DNA of 12,339 bases from Solimonas sp047605265 (lineage in GTDB: Bacteria; Pseudomonadota; Gammaproteobacteria; Nevskiales; Nevskiaceae). Where the stretch lies: positions 1 to 12,339 of the forward strand of contig JASGFY010000079.1 in NCBI GenBank assembly GCA_047605265.1. The letters run 5' to 3'. The notes beneath the pieces were generated by a model that had not been told where the DNA came from, did no database searches, and saw only the letters and a list, made by a program, of their open reading frames with translations. The position numbers and the translations under genes were made by a program. This document shows, one piece after another, positions 5,839 to 12,339 of the stretch. Within the stretch, counting starts at the first letter, position 1. Every line of letters starts with the position of its first letter.

Positions 5839-7326
5839 ATGAGCTTTCAGTCCCCGTCGCGCGAGCGCTTGCCGCGCCATTCCGTCATCGTCGGCGAGCC
5901 ATGCGGCGCGCGCGGTGCCGGCACCGTTCATGCGCACGTTTATCCGGCGACCGCGCAGGTCACCAGTGAGTTGACGCTGGCCGGCGCGGCCGATGTCGAT
6001 GCCGCCGTGCAGGCAGCGCGCGCGGCGTTTCCGGTGTGGCGCGCGCTGACCGGCGACAAGCGCCGCGATCTGCTGCTGAGGCTCGCCGCGCTGATCGAGC
6101 AACACCTCAAGCCGCTGGCCGAACTGCTGACCATCGAGAACGGCGCGCCGATCCTCGCCGGCCCGTTCATGGTGACCGACGCGGTCCAGAAATTCCGCTA
6201 CTTCGCCGGCTGGGCCGACAAGATTCAGGGCCAGACCGTCGCCACCTGGGGCGTGCCGTCGCACGATTACGTCGCCTACGAACCATACGGCGTGATCGGC
6301 GCCATCGTGCCGTGGAACGGGCCGCTGTACGCGGCGACGATGGTGATGGCGCCGGCGCTGGCCGCCGGCAACTGCATCGTCATCAAGGCGCCGGAGCTGG
6401 CGCCGTACACGGTGATGCGCCTCGCTGAGCTGTGCCTCGAAGCGGGCATTGCGCCGGGCGTCGTCAACATGCTGGTCGGTGGTGCGGACGTGGGCGAGGC
6501 GATGGTGCGCCATCCGGGCATCGACAAAATCCAGTTCGTCGGCAGCGGCGCGACGGCGAAGAAAGTGCTGCGCAGCGCCGCCGACACGCTGAAGCCCTGC
6601 GGCCTCGAACTCGGCGGCAAATCCGCCGTGCTGGTGTTCGCCGACGCCGATCTGCAACAGGCCGCGCGCCGTGGCCTGTCCGGTGCGATGAGCGCGAGTG
6701 GCCAGGGCTGCGTCAACGGCACGCGCCTGTACGTCGAGCGCGCGATCTACGAGCCTTACTTGCAGATGCTTGCCGGCATCGCGCCGCACATCCAGATCGG
6801 CGATCCGTTCGATCAGAAAACCGTCATGGGGCCGCTCATTTCCGAAAGCGCTGTGCAGCGCATCGTCGGCGTGATCGAGCAGGCGCAGCGTGACGGTGGC
6901 CGTCTCGTCTGCGGCGGCGTGCGTCTCGGCGGCGATCACGCGCGCGGTTACTTCCTGCCGATCACCGTCATCGCCGACGTCGATCCGCAAAGCGCGCTGG
7001 CGCGGCACGAGGTGTTCGGCCCGGTGCTCGCGGTGACGCCGTTCGATGGCGAGGACGAGGCCATCGCGCTCGCCAACGCGTCGGACTACGGTCTCGGCGC
7101 GTACATCCACACCGAGAACCTGCACCGCGCGCATCGCGTCGCCGCGCAGATGCAGGCCGGCATGGTGCAGGTCAACGGCTCCGGCGAAGGCATGCAGCCG
7201 AACCTGCCGTTCGGCGGCTTCAAGCAGAGCGGCTACGGCCGTCTCGGCGGCGAGCAGGGCCTGCACGAATTCCTGCAGGTGAAGAACGTGTGGATGAACG
7301 TGTCCAAATCGCAGGCCGCGAAATGA
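5839..7326 (+). CDS. NAD(P)-dependent aldehyde dehydrogenase
   Basis: A complete 495-residue member of the aldehyde dehydrogenase superfamily, at the family's usual length. Key residues are all present: PWN (158-160) with oxyanion Asn160, cofactor Lys183 (VIKAPE), general base Glu257 in LELGGKS (256-262), nucleophile Cys291 in SGQGC (287-291), and EVFGP (391-395). The conserved PFGGFKQSGYGR segment at 457-468 is the usual C-terminal signature. It oxidises an aldehyde to a carboxylic acid in the cytoplasm; the specific aldehyde cannot be inferred. An upstream in-frame ATG at 5788 exists, but ATG 5839 has GGAG eight nt before it and gives the normal family N-terminus. It is the first gene of an operon: its stop overlaps the start of the CMD gene (ATGA at 7323). 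A predicted promoter lies about 100 nt upstream. Confidence 0.93.
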   Translation: MSFQSPSRERLPRHSVIVGEPCGARGAGTVHAHVYPATAQVTSELTLAGAADVDAAVQAARAAFPVWRALTGDKRRDLLLRLAALIEQHLKPLAELLTIENGAPILAGPFMVTDAVQKFRYFAGWADKIQGQTVATWGVPSHDYVAYEPYGVIGAIVPWNGPLYAATMVMAPALAAGNCIVIKAPELAPYTVMRLAELCLEAGIAPGVVNMLVGGADVGEAMVRHPGIDKIQFVGSGATAKKVLRSAADTLKPCGLELGGKSAVLVFADADLQQAARRGLSGAMSASGQGCVNGTRLYVERAIYEPYLQMLAGIAPHIQIGDPFDQKTVMGPLISESAVQRIVGVIEQAQRDGGRLVCGGVRLGGDHARGYFLPITVIADVDPQSALARHEVFGPVLAVTPFDGEDEAIALANASDYGLGAYIHTENLHRAHRVAAQMQAGMVQVNGSGEGMQPNLPFGGFKQSGYGRLGGEQGLHEFLQVKNVWMNVSKSQAAK

Positions 7327-8105
7327 GCAGGCTCGATCCGCATGAGCGCGCGCAGCGCGGCGCGCAGCAGCAGGCCGAACTGCGCGGCGCGGCGCCGCGC
7401 GAGCCGCGCACGCTGCTCGACGCGGCGTGGCGCGATTTCATCTATGCCGAGGTGTGGACGCGGCCCGGCCTCGACCGCCGTTCGCGCTTTCTGATCGCGA
7501 TCGCCGGCTCGGTCTGCGAAGGCGGGCTGCCGGAGATCATCGACGGCTACGTGCGCGGCGCGCTGACGCTGGGCGAACTGAGCGTCGTGGAACTGCGCGA
7601 GACGGCGCTGCATCTCGCCGTCTACGCCGGCTGGTCGCGCGGCACGGCGATCGACGCGGCCGTCACGCGCGTGGTTGCCGAACTCGGTTTGCCCGATGCG
7701 CCGCCCGCGCCGATCCGCGCGACGGCGTGGGCCGCGCAGCAGCGTCTCGAAGAAGGCGGCGCGAATTTCCGCAGCGTGATGGTGTTTCCGTCGCCGCCGC
7801 CGGCCACGCCGTATTTCGAGGGGGGCATTCTCAATTTCGTGTTCGGCGAAATGTGGATGCGGCCCGGACTCGACCAGCGCGCGCGGCGCTGGCTGACGCT
7901 GGTCGGCGTCGCCGATTCGGCATCGAGCACGCCGATCCGCTCGCACACCTGGTCGGCGATCAAGAGCGGCAACGCAACGCCGGACGAGATGCAGGAATTC
8001 GTTCTGCAGTACGCGATCCACGGCGGCTGGCCGAAGGCGTCGGTGATGCAGGCGGTCGTCATCGAGATGAGCAAGCGCGTCGCGCAGAACCTGCCATACG
8101 AATGA
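7323..8105 (+). CDS. Tandem carboxymuconolactone decarboxylase (CMD)-like protein
   Basis: A 260-residue protein made of two similar CMD/AhpD-like helical halves. The first has AEVWTRPGLDRRSRFLIAIA (42-61) and HLAVYAGW (97-104). The second repeats them as GEMWMRPGLDQRARRWLTLV (175-194) and YAIHGGWPK (230-238). This duplication is visible directly. The CxxC pair that marks AhpD peroxidases is absent, so a redox role is unlikely; the Glu/Arg/His pattern resembles gamma-carboxymuconolactone decarboxylases. Single-domain CMD proteins form hexamers; a tandem protein could form trimers (inference). The family act contains true decarboxylases and many proteins of unknown role, so a decarboxylation or ring-cleavage-product step is only possible. 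The ATG overlaps the ALDH stop (ATGA), and an in-frame ATG at 7290 lies inside ALDH and is not preferred. SDR-3 follows after 37 nt. Confidence 0.87.
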   Translation: MSRLDPHERAQRGAQQQAELRGAAPREPRTLLDAAWRDFIYAEVWTRPGLDRRSRFLIAIAGSVCEGGLPEIIDGYVRGALTLGELSVVELRETALHLAVYAGWSRGTAIDAAVTRVVAELGLPDAPPAPIRATAWAAQQRLEEGGANFRSVMVFPSPPPATPYFEGGILNFVFGEMWMRPGLDQRARRWLTLVGVADSASSTPIRSHTWSAIKSGNATPDEMQEFVLQYAIHGGWPKASVMQAVVIEMSKRVAQNLPYE

Positions 8106-8142
8106 AGCGGCGCACGCCGCACCATCACAAGAGGAGCCAGCG

Positions 8143-8904
8143 ATGCCAAGTGCATCCGACATGAAGGGCAAGGCCGCCGTCGTCACCGGCGCGGCATCGG
8201 GCCTCGGCCGCGCCACGGCCGTGAAACTCGCGCAGGCCGGTGCCGATGTCTGCATCGTCGACATCAACGCCGCTGGACTCGAAGAAACGGCGACGCAACT
8301 GCGCACGCTAGGCGTGCGCGTGCTGGTACACATCGCCGATCTGTCGCAGCGCGACGCCTGCGCCGACGTGATTCCGGCGGCGGTGCAAGCCTTTGGTCGG
8401 CTCGACGCGCTGTGCAACGTCGCCGGCATCATCGTCATGTGCAACGCGCACGAGATGCGCGCGGTCGATTACGAAAAGACCATCGCCATTAATCTCAACG
8501 CACCGTTCTGGCTGACACAGGCGGCGATTCCGCATCTGCTCGAAGCCAATGGCGCGGTCGTCAACGTCACGTCGTCGGCCGCGTTCATCGGCGAGGCTTA
8601 TGCCGTCGCCTACAGCGCCAGCAAGGCCGGCCTCACGCACATGACCAAGGCGCTGGCGATGGAATACGTGCATAAGCCGATCCGCTTCAACGCCGTCGCG
8701 CCGGGTGGCATGCGCACCAACATCGCCGTCAACATGAAGTTCCCGGACGACACCGACTACACGCTGGTCAAGCGCTACTCGGGCCTGCGCGGCCTCGTCG
8801 AAGTCGACGACGTGGCCGACATGATCGCCTTCCTCGCGTCGGACGCGGCGAGTGGCTATCACGGCGCCTGCATCGCCATCGACCGTGGCATCACCGCAGG
8901 CTGA
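8143..8904 (+). CDS. SDR-3: short-chain dehydrogenase/reductase (probably NAD-preferring)
   Basis: A 253-residue classical SDR. Motifs: TGAASGLG (15-22), Asp40 in CIVDIN, which favours NAD(H), a NVAG variant of NNAG (92-95), catalytic Ser144 (VTSS), Tyr157 and Lys161 (YSASK), and APGGMRT (186-192). GAGGAG lies six nt before the ATG. It is the third gene of the ALDH operon, and its stop TGA shares a base with the start of the next gene (TGATG at 8902). It likely oxidises a hydroxyl to a carbonyl, possibly on the same carbon chain handled by the ALDH and the HIBADH-like enzyme. It differs clearly in sequence from SDR-1, -2 and -4, so it does not look like a recent local duplicate. Substrate unknown. 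Confidence 0.9.
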   Translation: MPSASDMKGKAAVVTGAASGLGRATAVKLAQAGADVCIVDINAAGLEETATQLRTLGVRVLVHIADLSQRDACADVIPAAVQAFGRLDALCNVAGIIVMCNAHEMRAVDYEKTIAINLNAPFWLTQAAIPHLLEANGAVVNVTSSAAFIGEAYAVAYSASKAGLTHMTKALAMEYVHKPIRFNAVAPGGMRTNIAVNMKFPDDTDYTLVKRYSGLRGLVEVDDVADMIAFLASDAASGYHGACIAIDRGITAG

Positions 8905-9719
8905 TGACGATGGAACAGCAACCGACACAGGGTTTCATCGGCCTCGGTAGCCAGGGCGGGCCGATGGCGCGGCGCATGATCGACGCGGGCTGGCCGCTCG
9001 TGCTGTGGGCGCGCCGTGCCGAATCGCTGCGGCCGTATGCCGATACCAAAGCGCGCTACGCCGCGAACATCGCCGAACTCGGCGCCGCCTGCGCGCAGGT
9101 CGCGATCTGCGTCGTCGACGATGCCGGCGTGCAGCAGGTCTGCGACGAACTGATCCCGGCGATGCGCGCCGGCGGCCGCATCGTCATTCATTCGACTGTG
9201 CATCCGCAGCTCTGCGTGCAGCTCGCGAGGCAGGCCGCGACGCGCGGACTCGCGCTGATCGACGCGCCGGTCAGCGGCGGTGGCGCCGCCGCCGCCGCCG
9301 GCACGCTGACGGTGATGGTCGGCGGTGATGCGGCGGCGCTCGCCGCTGCGTGGCCAGTGTTCGAAACCTTCGCCGGCCTGATCGTCCATCTCGGCGACGT
9401 GGGCTCCGGGCAGACGGCCAAGCTCGTCAACAACACGCTGATGGCCGCGCACTTCGCGATTGCGCATCACGCGCTCGCCGCGAGCGAAGCGCTCGGCGTT
9501 GACCGCAAAGCGCTCGCGCAACTGATCGCCGTCAGCAGCGGCCGCAGCTTCGGTTTCGACGTCTGCGTGCGGCAACCGTCGCTCGAAGCGTTCGCGCACG
9601 GTGCGAAGCTGTTGGTGAAGGACGTGCGCCTGCTCGGCGAAGCGGTTGGCGACAGTGCGTCGTTCGAGGTGTTGCGCGATGTGACGATGCCGGTGCTGGC
9701 GCTGGCGACGCAGAGATAG
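8904..9719 (+). CDS. Beta-hydroxyacid dehydrogenase (3-hydroxyisobutyrate dehydrogenase-like) oxidoreductase
   Basis: A 271-residue protein with the two-domain architecture of the HIBADH family, a little shorter than the usual 290-300. Motifs: dinucleotide-binding GLGSQGGP (13-20), WARRAES (35-41), which suggests NADP(H), substrate motif DAPVSGG (120-126), and GSGQTAKLVNN (167-177) with probable catalytic Lys173 and Asn177. Also present is a KD near 239-240 that is usual late in the fold. It would oxidise a beta-hydroxyacid to a semialdehyde or reduce the reverse. With ALDH in the same operon this forms a plausible hydroxyacid-semialdehyde-acid route (inference). The start overlaps the SDR-3 stop (TGATG); ATG 8910, two codons later, is better spaced from GCAGG and may be the true start. 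An (GCC)n run near 9285-9300 encodes five alanines where other members have a more varied loop. Confidence 0.88.
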   Translation: MTMEQQPTQGFIGLGSQGGPMARRMIDAGWPLVLWARRAESLRPYADTKARYAANIAELGAACAQVAICVVDDAGVQQVCDELIPAMRAGGRIVIHSTVHPQLCVQLARQAATRGLALIDAPVSGGGAAAAAGTLTVMVGGDAAALAAAWPVFETFAGLIVHLGDVGSGQTAKLVNNTLMAAHFAIAHHALAASEALGVDRKALAQLIAVSSGRSFGFDVCVRQPSLEAFAHGAKLLVKDVRLLGEAVGDSASFEVLRDVTMPVLALATQR

Positions 9720-9732
9720 AAATAAAACGGTT

Positions 9733-9767
9733 CCCTCTCCCCGCATGCGGGGAGAGGGTGAGGGGTG
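9733..9767. repeat. Dispersed REP-like hairpin repeat, copy 2 (inverted)
   Basis: CCCTCTCCCC (9733-9742), GCATGC, GGGGAGAGGG (9749-9758), then TGAGGGGTG. Because GCATGC is itself a palindrome, the whole 26-bp core is perfectly symmetric. The trailing TGAGGGGTG is the complement of the lead of copies 1 and 3, so this copy is in reverse orientation. It begins 13 nt after the HIBADH-like stop. Confidence 0.85.
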
Positions 9768-9800
9768 CTCATGGCTCTGAGGCTCAATCGGATGCCCCCG

Positions 9801-9836
9801 CACCCCAACCCTCTCCCCACTCGCGTGGGGAGAGGG
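9801..9836. repeat. Dispersed REP-like hairpin repeat, copy 3
   Basis: A CACCCCAA lead, then CCCTCTCCCCAC (9809-9820), a TCGC loop and GTGGGGAGAGGG (9825-9836): a perfect 12-bp stem. It faces copy 2 head to head, so the pair forms a larger imperfect palindrome spanning 9733-9836, like the paired REP units of other proteobacteria. It ends 22 nt before the SDR-4 ribosome site. Confidence 0.85.
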
Positions 9837-9869
9837 AGATTTCTTTGATGCGGTCACGAGGAGCAGCCT

Positions 9870-10655
9870 ATGCGTCTTTCACTCGATCAATTCCGCCTCG
9901 ACGGCAAGGTCGCGATCGTCACCGGCGCCGGCGGGCGCGGCAACAGCATCGGCCGTGCGTATGCGCTCGGACTGGCGAATGCCGGCGCGGCGGTGGCCGT
10001 CGTCGATCTGAACGGTGAAGGCGCGCGGCGCGTCGCCGATGAAATCATCGCGGCCGGCGGCAAGGCAATCGCACAGCAGGTCGACATCACGCAGCCGGAT
10101 TCGGTGGCGGCGATGGTCGCGGCGGCGGTGCAGGCGTTTGGCGGCATCGACATTCTCGTCAACAACGCCGCGCTGATGGCCGAACTGAAATCGCAAAACG
10201 CCGCCGACGTGTCGCTCGACGAATGGCAGCGCATCTTCAACGTCAACCTGACCGGCGCGCTGATCTGCGCGCAGGCCGTCGTGCCGGAGATGCGCAAGCG
10301 CGGCGGCGGCAAGATCGTCAATCAGGTATCCGGCGGCGCGTTTCCGGCGATCTCGATCTACGGCATCAGCAAGCTCGCGCTGGTCGGTTTGACGACGACG
10401 CTGGCGCGCCAGCTCGGCCGCGAGAAGATCAACGTCAACGCGATCGCGCCCGGCAACACGACCAGCGACGCCGGCCGCCAACTCACGCCAGACGATTCAC
10501 CGTTCATCAAGTTCCTCGAAGCCAGCGTGGCGATGCGCGTGCGCGGCGCGCCGGACGAACTGGTCGGCTCGCTGTTGCTGCTGTGCTCGCCGGCCGGCGA
10601 CTGGATCACCGGACAGGTGCTGCACGTCGACGGTGGTTGGGTGTTGCGGCCGTAG
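9870..10655 (+). CDS. SDR-4: short-chain dehydrogenase/reductase (probably NAD-preferring)
   Basis: A 261-residue SDR. The glycine motif is extended, TGAGGRGNSIG (18-28), three residues longer than the TGxxxGxG of its neighbours, as in a subset of the family. Asp46 (VVDLN) favours NAD(H). NNAA (98-101) replaces NNAG, and the active site is Ser154 (QVSGG), Tyr164 and Lys168 (YGISK), followed by APGNTTS (193-199). The C-terminus has the common VDGGW. GAGGAG lies six nt before the ATG. It is 150 nt after the HIBADH-like gene, the gap being filled by two inverted repeats, so it could be the last gene of the ALDH operon or be separately expressed. It ends before a repeat element and a convergent regulator gene. 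It probably acts on a hydroxyl or ketone; substrate unknown. Confidence 0.9.
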   Translation: MRLSLDQFRLDGKVAIVTGAGGRGNSIGRAYALGLANAGAAVAVVDLNGEGARRVADEIIAAGGKAIAQQVDITQPDSVAAMVAAAVQAFGGIDILVNNAALMAELKSQNAADVSLDEWQRIFNVNLTGALICAQAVVPEMRKRGGGKIVNQVSGGAFPAISIYGISKLALVGLTTTLARQLGREKINVNAIAPGNTTSDAGRQLTPDDSPFIKFLEASVAMRVRGAPDELVGSLLLLCSPAGDWITGQVLHVDGGWVLRP

Positions 10656-10681
10656 TGCCGCAGGACACAACAAAGAAAGCT

Positions 10682-10770
10682 GTCATTGCGAGCGTAGCGA
10701 AGCAATCCAGTTCCGAAGCCGGATCGGGCGACGCACTGGATTGCTTCGTCGCCGTGCTCCTCGCAATGAC
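10682..10770. repeat. MITE-like inverted-repeat element (GTCATTGCGAG type)
   Basis: An 89-bp element with ends GTCATTGCGAG (10682-10692) and CTCGCAATGAC (10760-10770), perfect complements. An inner pair CGAAGCAATCCAGT (10698-10711) and ACTGGATTGCTTCG (10735-10748) is also perfect. The two stems are separated by unequal bulges (5 and 11 nt), with a 23-nt loop. This family of short palindromic elements is widespread in bacterial intergenic DNA (established knowledge). It has no coding capacity and sits between the convergent SDR-4 and GntR genes, three nt from the GntR stop, where it could act as a bidirectional transcript end. Confidence 0.85.
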
Positions 10771-10773
10771 GAT

Positions 10774-11514
10774 TCAGCTCCGCAGCAACGCCAGCACCTG
10801 CTTGCGATAACGCTCGGCTTCGAACTGCGCGCGTTCTTCATCGCCATCGGCGATGGCCTGCATCATGCGGCGCTTGCCGGTCTTCCAGATCGCGACGGCC
10901 TCGGGCGTCGCGAACACCGGATCGTGCGTGTCCGACGCCGGTTCGGCGCGATAGAAGCTTGCGGTCACGCGCAGCAGGAATTCGGCGAGCGGATGCGCGG
11001 CCATCCGGTGCAGCAAGTTGCGCAGCTTCGTTTCGAGCGCGGCGCGATGTTCGACACCATCGCAATCGTCCACGCCGGCCAGCAGGCCGGACATGGCGTC
11101 GCGCAGTGTGGCGTCGCGGCAGCGCGCGGCGGCCGGAATGATTTCGCAGTCGAGCAGCAGGCTCATTTCGAGGCCATCGCGATAGCCGAGGCCGTGCACG
11201 CGCAGGTACGCGGCGAGCGAACGTTGCAGCGCTTCCGCATCGGGACGCTTGCCGTAGTAGCCGCCACCGGGTCCACGGCGCACGGTGAGCAGACCCTCGT
11301 GTTCGAGAATGCGCGCGGCCTGCTGCACGGTGACGATGCCGACGCCGAGCGCCTGCGCGATCTCCGGCAGCGAGCCGATCTGCGTGTCCGGTTCCACCGC
11401 CAGCACGCGGTCGCGCAGGCGCGCCGCCGTTTCCTGCACGAGCAGGCGTTTCTGCTGCTTGCCGCGTCCGCCTTCTTTCACCGTCACCGTCTCGCATTGT
11501 CCCGATCTCGACAT
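10774..11514 (-). CDS. GntR-family (FadR/FCD-type) transcription regulator
   Basis: A protein of about 246 residues. The N-terminal winged helix spans about 25-90: SLPEIAQALGVGIVTVQQA (48-66), then EHEGLLTVRR (71-80) and the wing GPGGGYYG (81-88). The rest is a helical ligand domain (about 105-240) of FCD type, ending in IADGDEERAQ (221-230), which matches the usual AI..GD..A stretch. The FH and late His residues that hold a metal in many FCD proteins are not visible; the equivalent stretches read LRNLLHRMA and RYRKQ. Start is uncertain: ATG 11514 lacks a ribosome site and abuts a palindrome, ATG 11568 also lacks one, and GTG 11481 (after GAG-rich sequence) is possible. The gene is divergent from the DUF1993-type gene. 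FadR-type proteins usually repress catabolic genes until an acid or CoA-ester ligand binds (family knowledge). Confidence 0.87.
   Translation of the reverse strand: MSRSGQCETVTVKEGGRGKQQKRLLVQETAARLRDRVLAVEPDTQIGSLPEIAQALGVGIVTVQQAARILEHEGLLTVRRGPGGGYYGKRPDAEALQRSLAAYLRVHGLGYRDGLEMSLLLDCEIIPAAARCRDATLRDAMSGLLAGVDDCDGVEHRAALETKLRNLLHRMAAHPLAEFLLRVTASFYRAEPASDTHDPVFATPEAVAIWKTGKRRMMQAIADGDEERAQFEAERYRKQVLALLRS
11498..11513. promoter_or_regulatory. Palindromic operator candidate at the GntR / DUF1993 divergent region
   Basis: TGTCCCGATCTCGACA: outer TGTC/GACA and central GATC are symmetric, giving TGTC-N2-GATC-N2-GACA. Fourteen of 16 bases match the core of the site at 3738-3753. On the minus strand a TATCAT -10-like box (11518-11513) abuts it, and on the plus strand GATAAG (11515-11520) follows as in the AraC site. 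Autoregulation by the GntR protein is the simplest reading (inference). Confidence 0.5.
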
Positions 11515-11586
11515 GATAAGGCGCGGCCCGGAGCCGGCGTCGCGATTACGATGATCGGCGATCACCATCGCAACGAGGAGACAGCA

Positions 11587-12108
11587 ATGGGTATTTCGCT
11601 ATACGAGGTCATCGTGCTCGGCAGTCAGCAGACGGTCGGCGCGATGGAAGGCGTGCTGCAGAAGGGGCTCGATTTCTGCCGCGAACACGGCCGCGATCCG
11701 GACGCGCTGCTCGAAGCGCGCATCCATCCGGACATGCTGCCGCTGCGCTTTCAGGTGAACTCGGTGATCAAGCATTCGGTCGACGCCATCGAGTGCGCGA
11801 AGGCGGACTTCTTCGGCCGCCCGAAGGACACGCCGCCATACGACTACGCGCAGTTGCAGGCCGCAATCGCCGCCGCGTCGGCGAAGCTCAAGACCTACAC
11901 GCCGGATGAAGTGAACGCGCTGCAGGGCCGCGAGCTGGTGTTCCATCCAGGCGGCAGCAAGATTCTGTTCAACACCGAAGACTTTCTGCTGACGTTCTCG
12001 CTGCCGAACCTGCATTTCCACGCGACGACGGCCTACGACATCCTGCGCGGTCAGGGCGTGCCGCTCGGCAAGCGCGATTATCTCGGGCGGATGCGCGTCA
12101 AGGGTTGA
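11587..12108 (+). CDS. DUF1993-type (DinB-like) protein of unknown function
   Basis: A 173-residue protein resembling the DUF1993 family, which is related to the DinB/YfiT helical-bundle fold. Seen: an N-terminal helix beginning GISLYEVIVLGSQQTVGAME, the mid segment HPDMLPLRFQVNSVIKHSVD (58-77), and a C-terminal NLHFHATTAYDILRGQGV stretch (about 141-158). The scattered histidines could form a metal site as in DinB-like proteins, but this is not shown. There are no signal peptide or membrane segments. No biochemical function is established for the family. GAGGAG lies six nt before the ATG. The gene is divergent from the GntR regulator, so it may be its direct target. Its 3' end overlaps the convergent transporter gene by 11 bp (12098-12108). 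Confidence 0.8.
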   Translation: MGISLYEVIVLGSQQTVGAMEGVLQKGLDFCREHGRDPDALLEARIHPDMLPLRFQVNSVIKHSVDAIECAKADFFGRPKDTPPYDYAQLQAAIAAASAKLKTYTPDEVNALQGRELVFHPGGSKILFNTEDFLLTFSLPNLHFHATTAYDILRGQGVPLGKRDYLGRMRVKG

Positions 12109-12339
12109 CGCCGGTTTGCCCCGCGCGGCGCCGGCGAGTGCGCAGCGCTTCGGCGCTGCAGATGCCGGCGACGAGGCTGAGGCCGGCGGCCATCAGCATC
12201 GGCGCGCGGCCGCTGTCGAGACGCGCGGCGAGCAGCGCGGCGACGGCGGTCGCGCCCAGCGTCTGGCCGATGCCGCGGATCGTCGAGAACAGCGCGCCGG
12301 CCGCCGCCGCGCGCGCCGCCGGCGCGGCGCCGACGACCT
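12098..12339 (-). CDS. MFS transporter (DHA2-like), C-terminal part only
   Basis: The last 79 codons of a minus-strand gene entering from the right edge. The protein reads AAAAGALFSTIRGIGQTLGA, then TAVAALLAARL, then PMLMAAGLSLVAGICSAEAL and a basic tail RTRRRR. The pattern of a small-residue loop, a ...R.IGQTLG... motif and two final hydrophobic helices is typical of the C-terminal end of 14-helix major facilitator (drug:H+ antiporter-2) transporters. It probably exports or imports a small molecule across the inner membrane; linkage to the catabolic genes is by proximity only. Its stop lies inside the 3' end of the DUF1993-type gene, on the other strand. Confidence 0.7.
   Translation of the reverse strand, partial: VVGAAPAARAAAAGALFSTIRGIGQTLGATAVAALLAARLDSGRAPMLMAAGLSLVAGICSAEALRTRRRRAGQTGVNP

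Noticed and set aside
5671..7266. A 531-codon minus-strand frame opposite ALDH
   Set aside because: Antisense shadow rich in Arg, His and Asp; the ALDH motifs on the plus strand are complete.
10633..11586. Long upstream extension of the DUF1993-type gene through the repeat and the GntR gene
   Set aside because: The extension is antisense to the regulator and crosses a non-coding repeat; ATG 11587 has a strong ribosome site and begins the recognisable protein.

Overview
The window is GC-rich DNA with high third-position GC, dense gene packing and frequent ATGA/TGATG start-stop overlaps. This suggests a beta- or gammaproteobacterium, but no gene here is a taxonomic marker. Dispersed repeats of types common in those classes (CCCTCTCCCC hairpins and a GTCATTGCGAG...CTCGCAATGAC element) fit this. 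The whole window looks like a chromosomal catabolic island: four short-chain dehydrogenases (SDRs), an acyl-CoA dehydrogenase, an APH-type kinase, an aldehyde dehydrogenase, a tandem carboxymuconolactone-decarboxylase-like protein, a beta-hydroxyacid-dehydrogenase-type oxidoreductase, two transcription regulators and the end of a transporter. No tRNA, rRNA, CRISPR array or transposase was seen.

Layout. Positions 1-3579 are a minus-strand operon read right to left: APH-type kinase (3579-2509), acyl-CoA dehydrogenase (2479-1187), SDR-1 (990-202), then the first 68 codons of an alpha/beta hydrolase (205 to the window edge). A 237-bp divergent control region (3580-3816) follows, with a palindrome and a -10 box. 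On the plus strand come an AraC-type regulator (3817-4686) and SDR-2 (4825-5586). A 252-bp gap holds a repeat hairpin, an AT-rich promoter and an inverted repeat. A tight plus-strand operon follows: ALDH (5839-7326), tandem-CMD protein (7323-8105), SDR-3 (8143-8904) and HIBADH-like oxidoreductase (8904-9719). Two inverted repeat hairpins precede SDR-4 (9870-10655). A MITE-like repeat then separates it from a minus-strand GntR-type regulator (about 11514-10774), which is divergent from a DUF1993-type gene (11587-12108). The last gene converges, with overlap, on the 3' end of an MFS transporter.

How it may work together (inference). The kinase/acyl-CoA dehydrogenase pair is the split form of the domains fused in animal ACAD10/ACAD11, and parallels LvaA/LvaC of bacterial levulinate catabolism. 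A CoA thioester with a gamma-hydroxyl could be phosphorylated and then rearranged into beta-oxidation. The SDRs, ALDH and HIBADH-like enzyme would oxidise alcohol, aldehyde and hydroxyacid intermediates, the hydrolase could open an ester or lactone, and the MFS protein could move substrate or product. The actual substrate cannot be read from the sequence.

The most interesting regulatory signal is a shared palindrome, TGTC-N2-GATC-N2-GACA. It occurs once beside the AraC gene (3738-3753) and once beside the GntR gene (11498-11513). This suggests one regulator ties both ends of the island into a single regulon.
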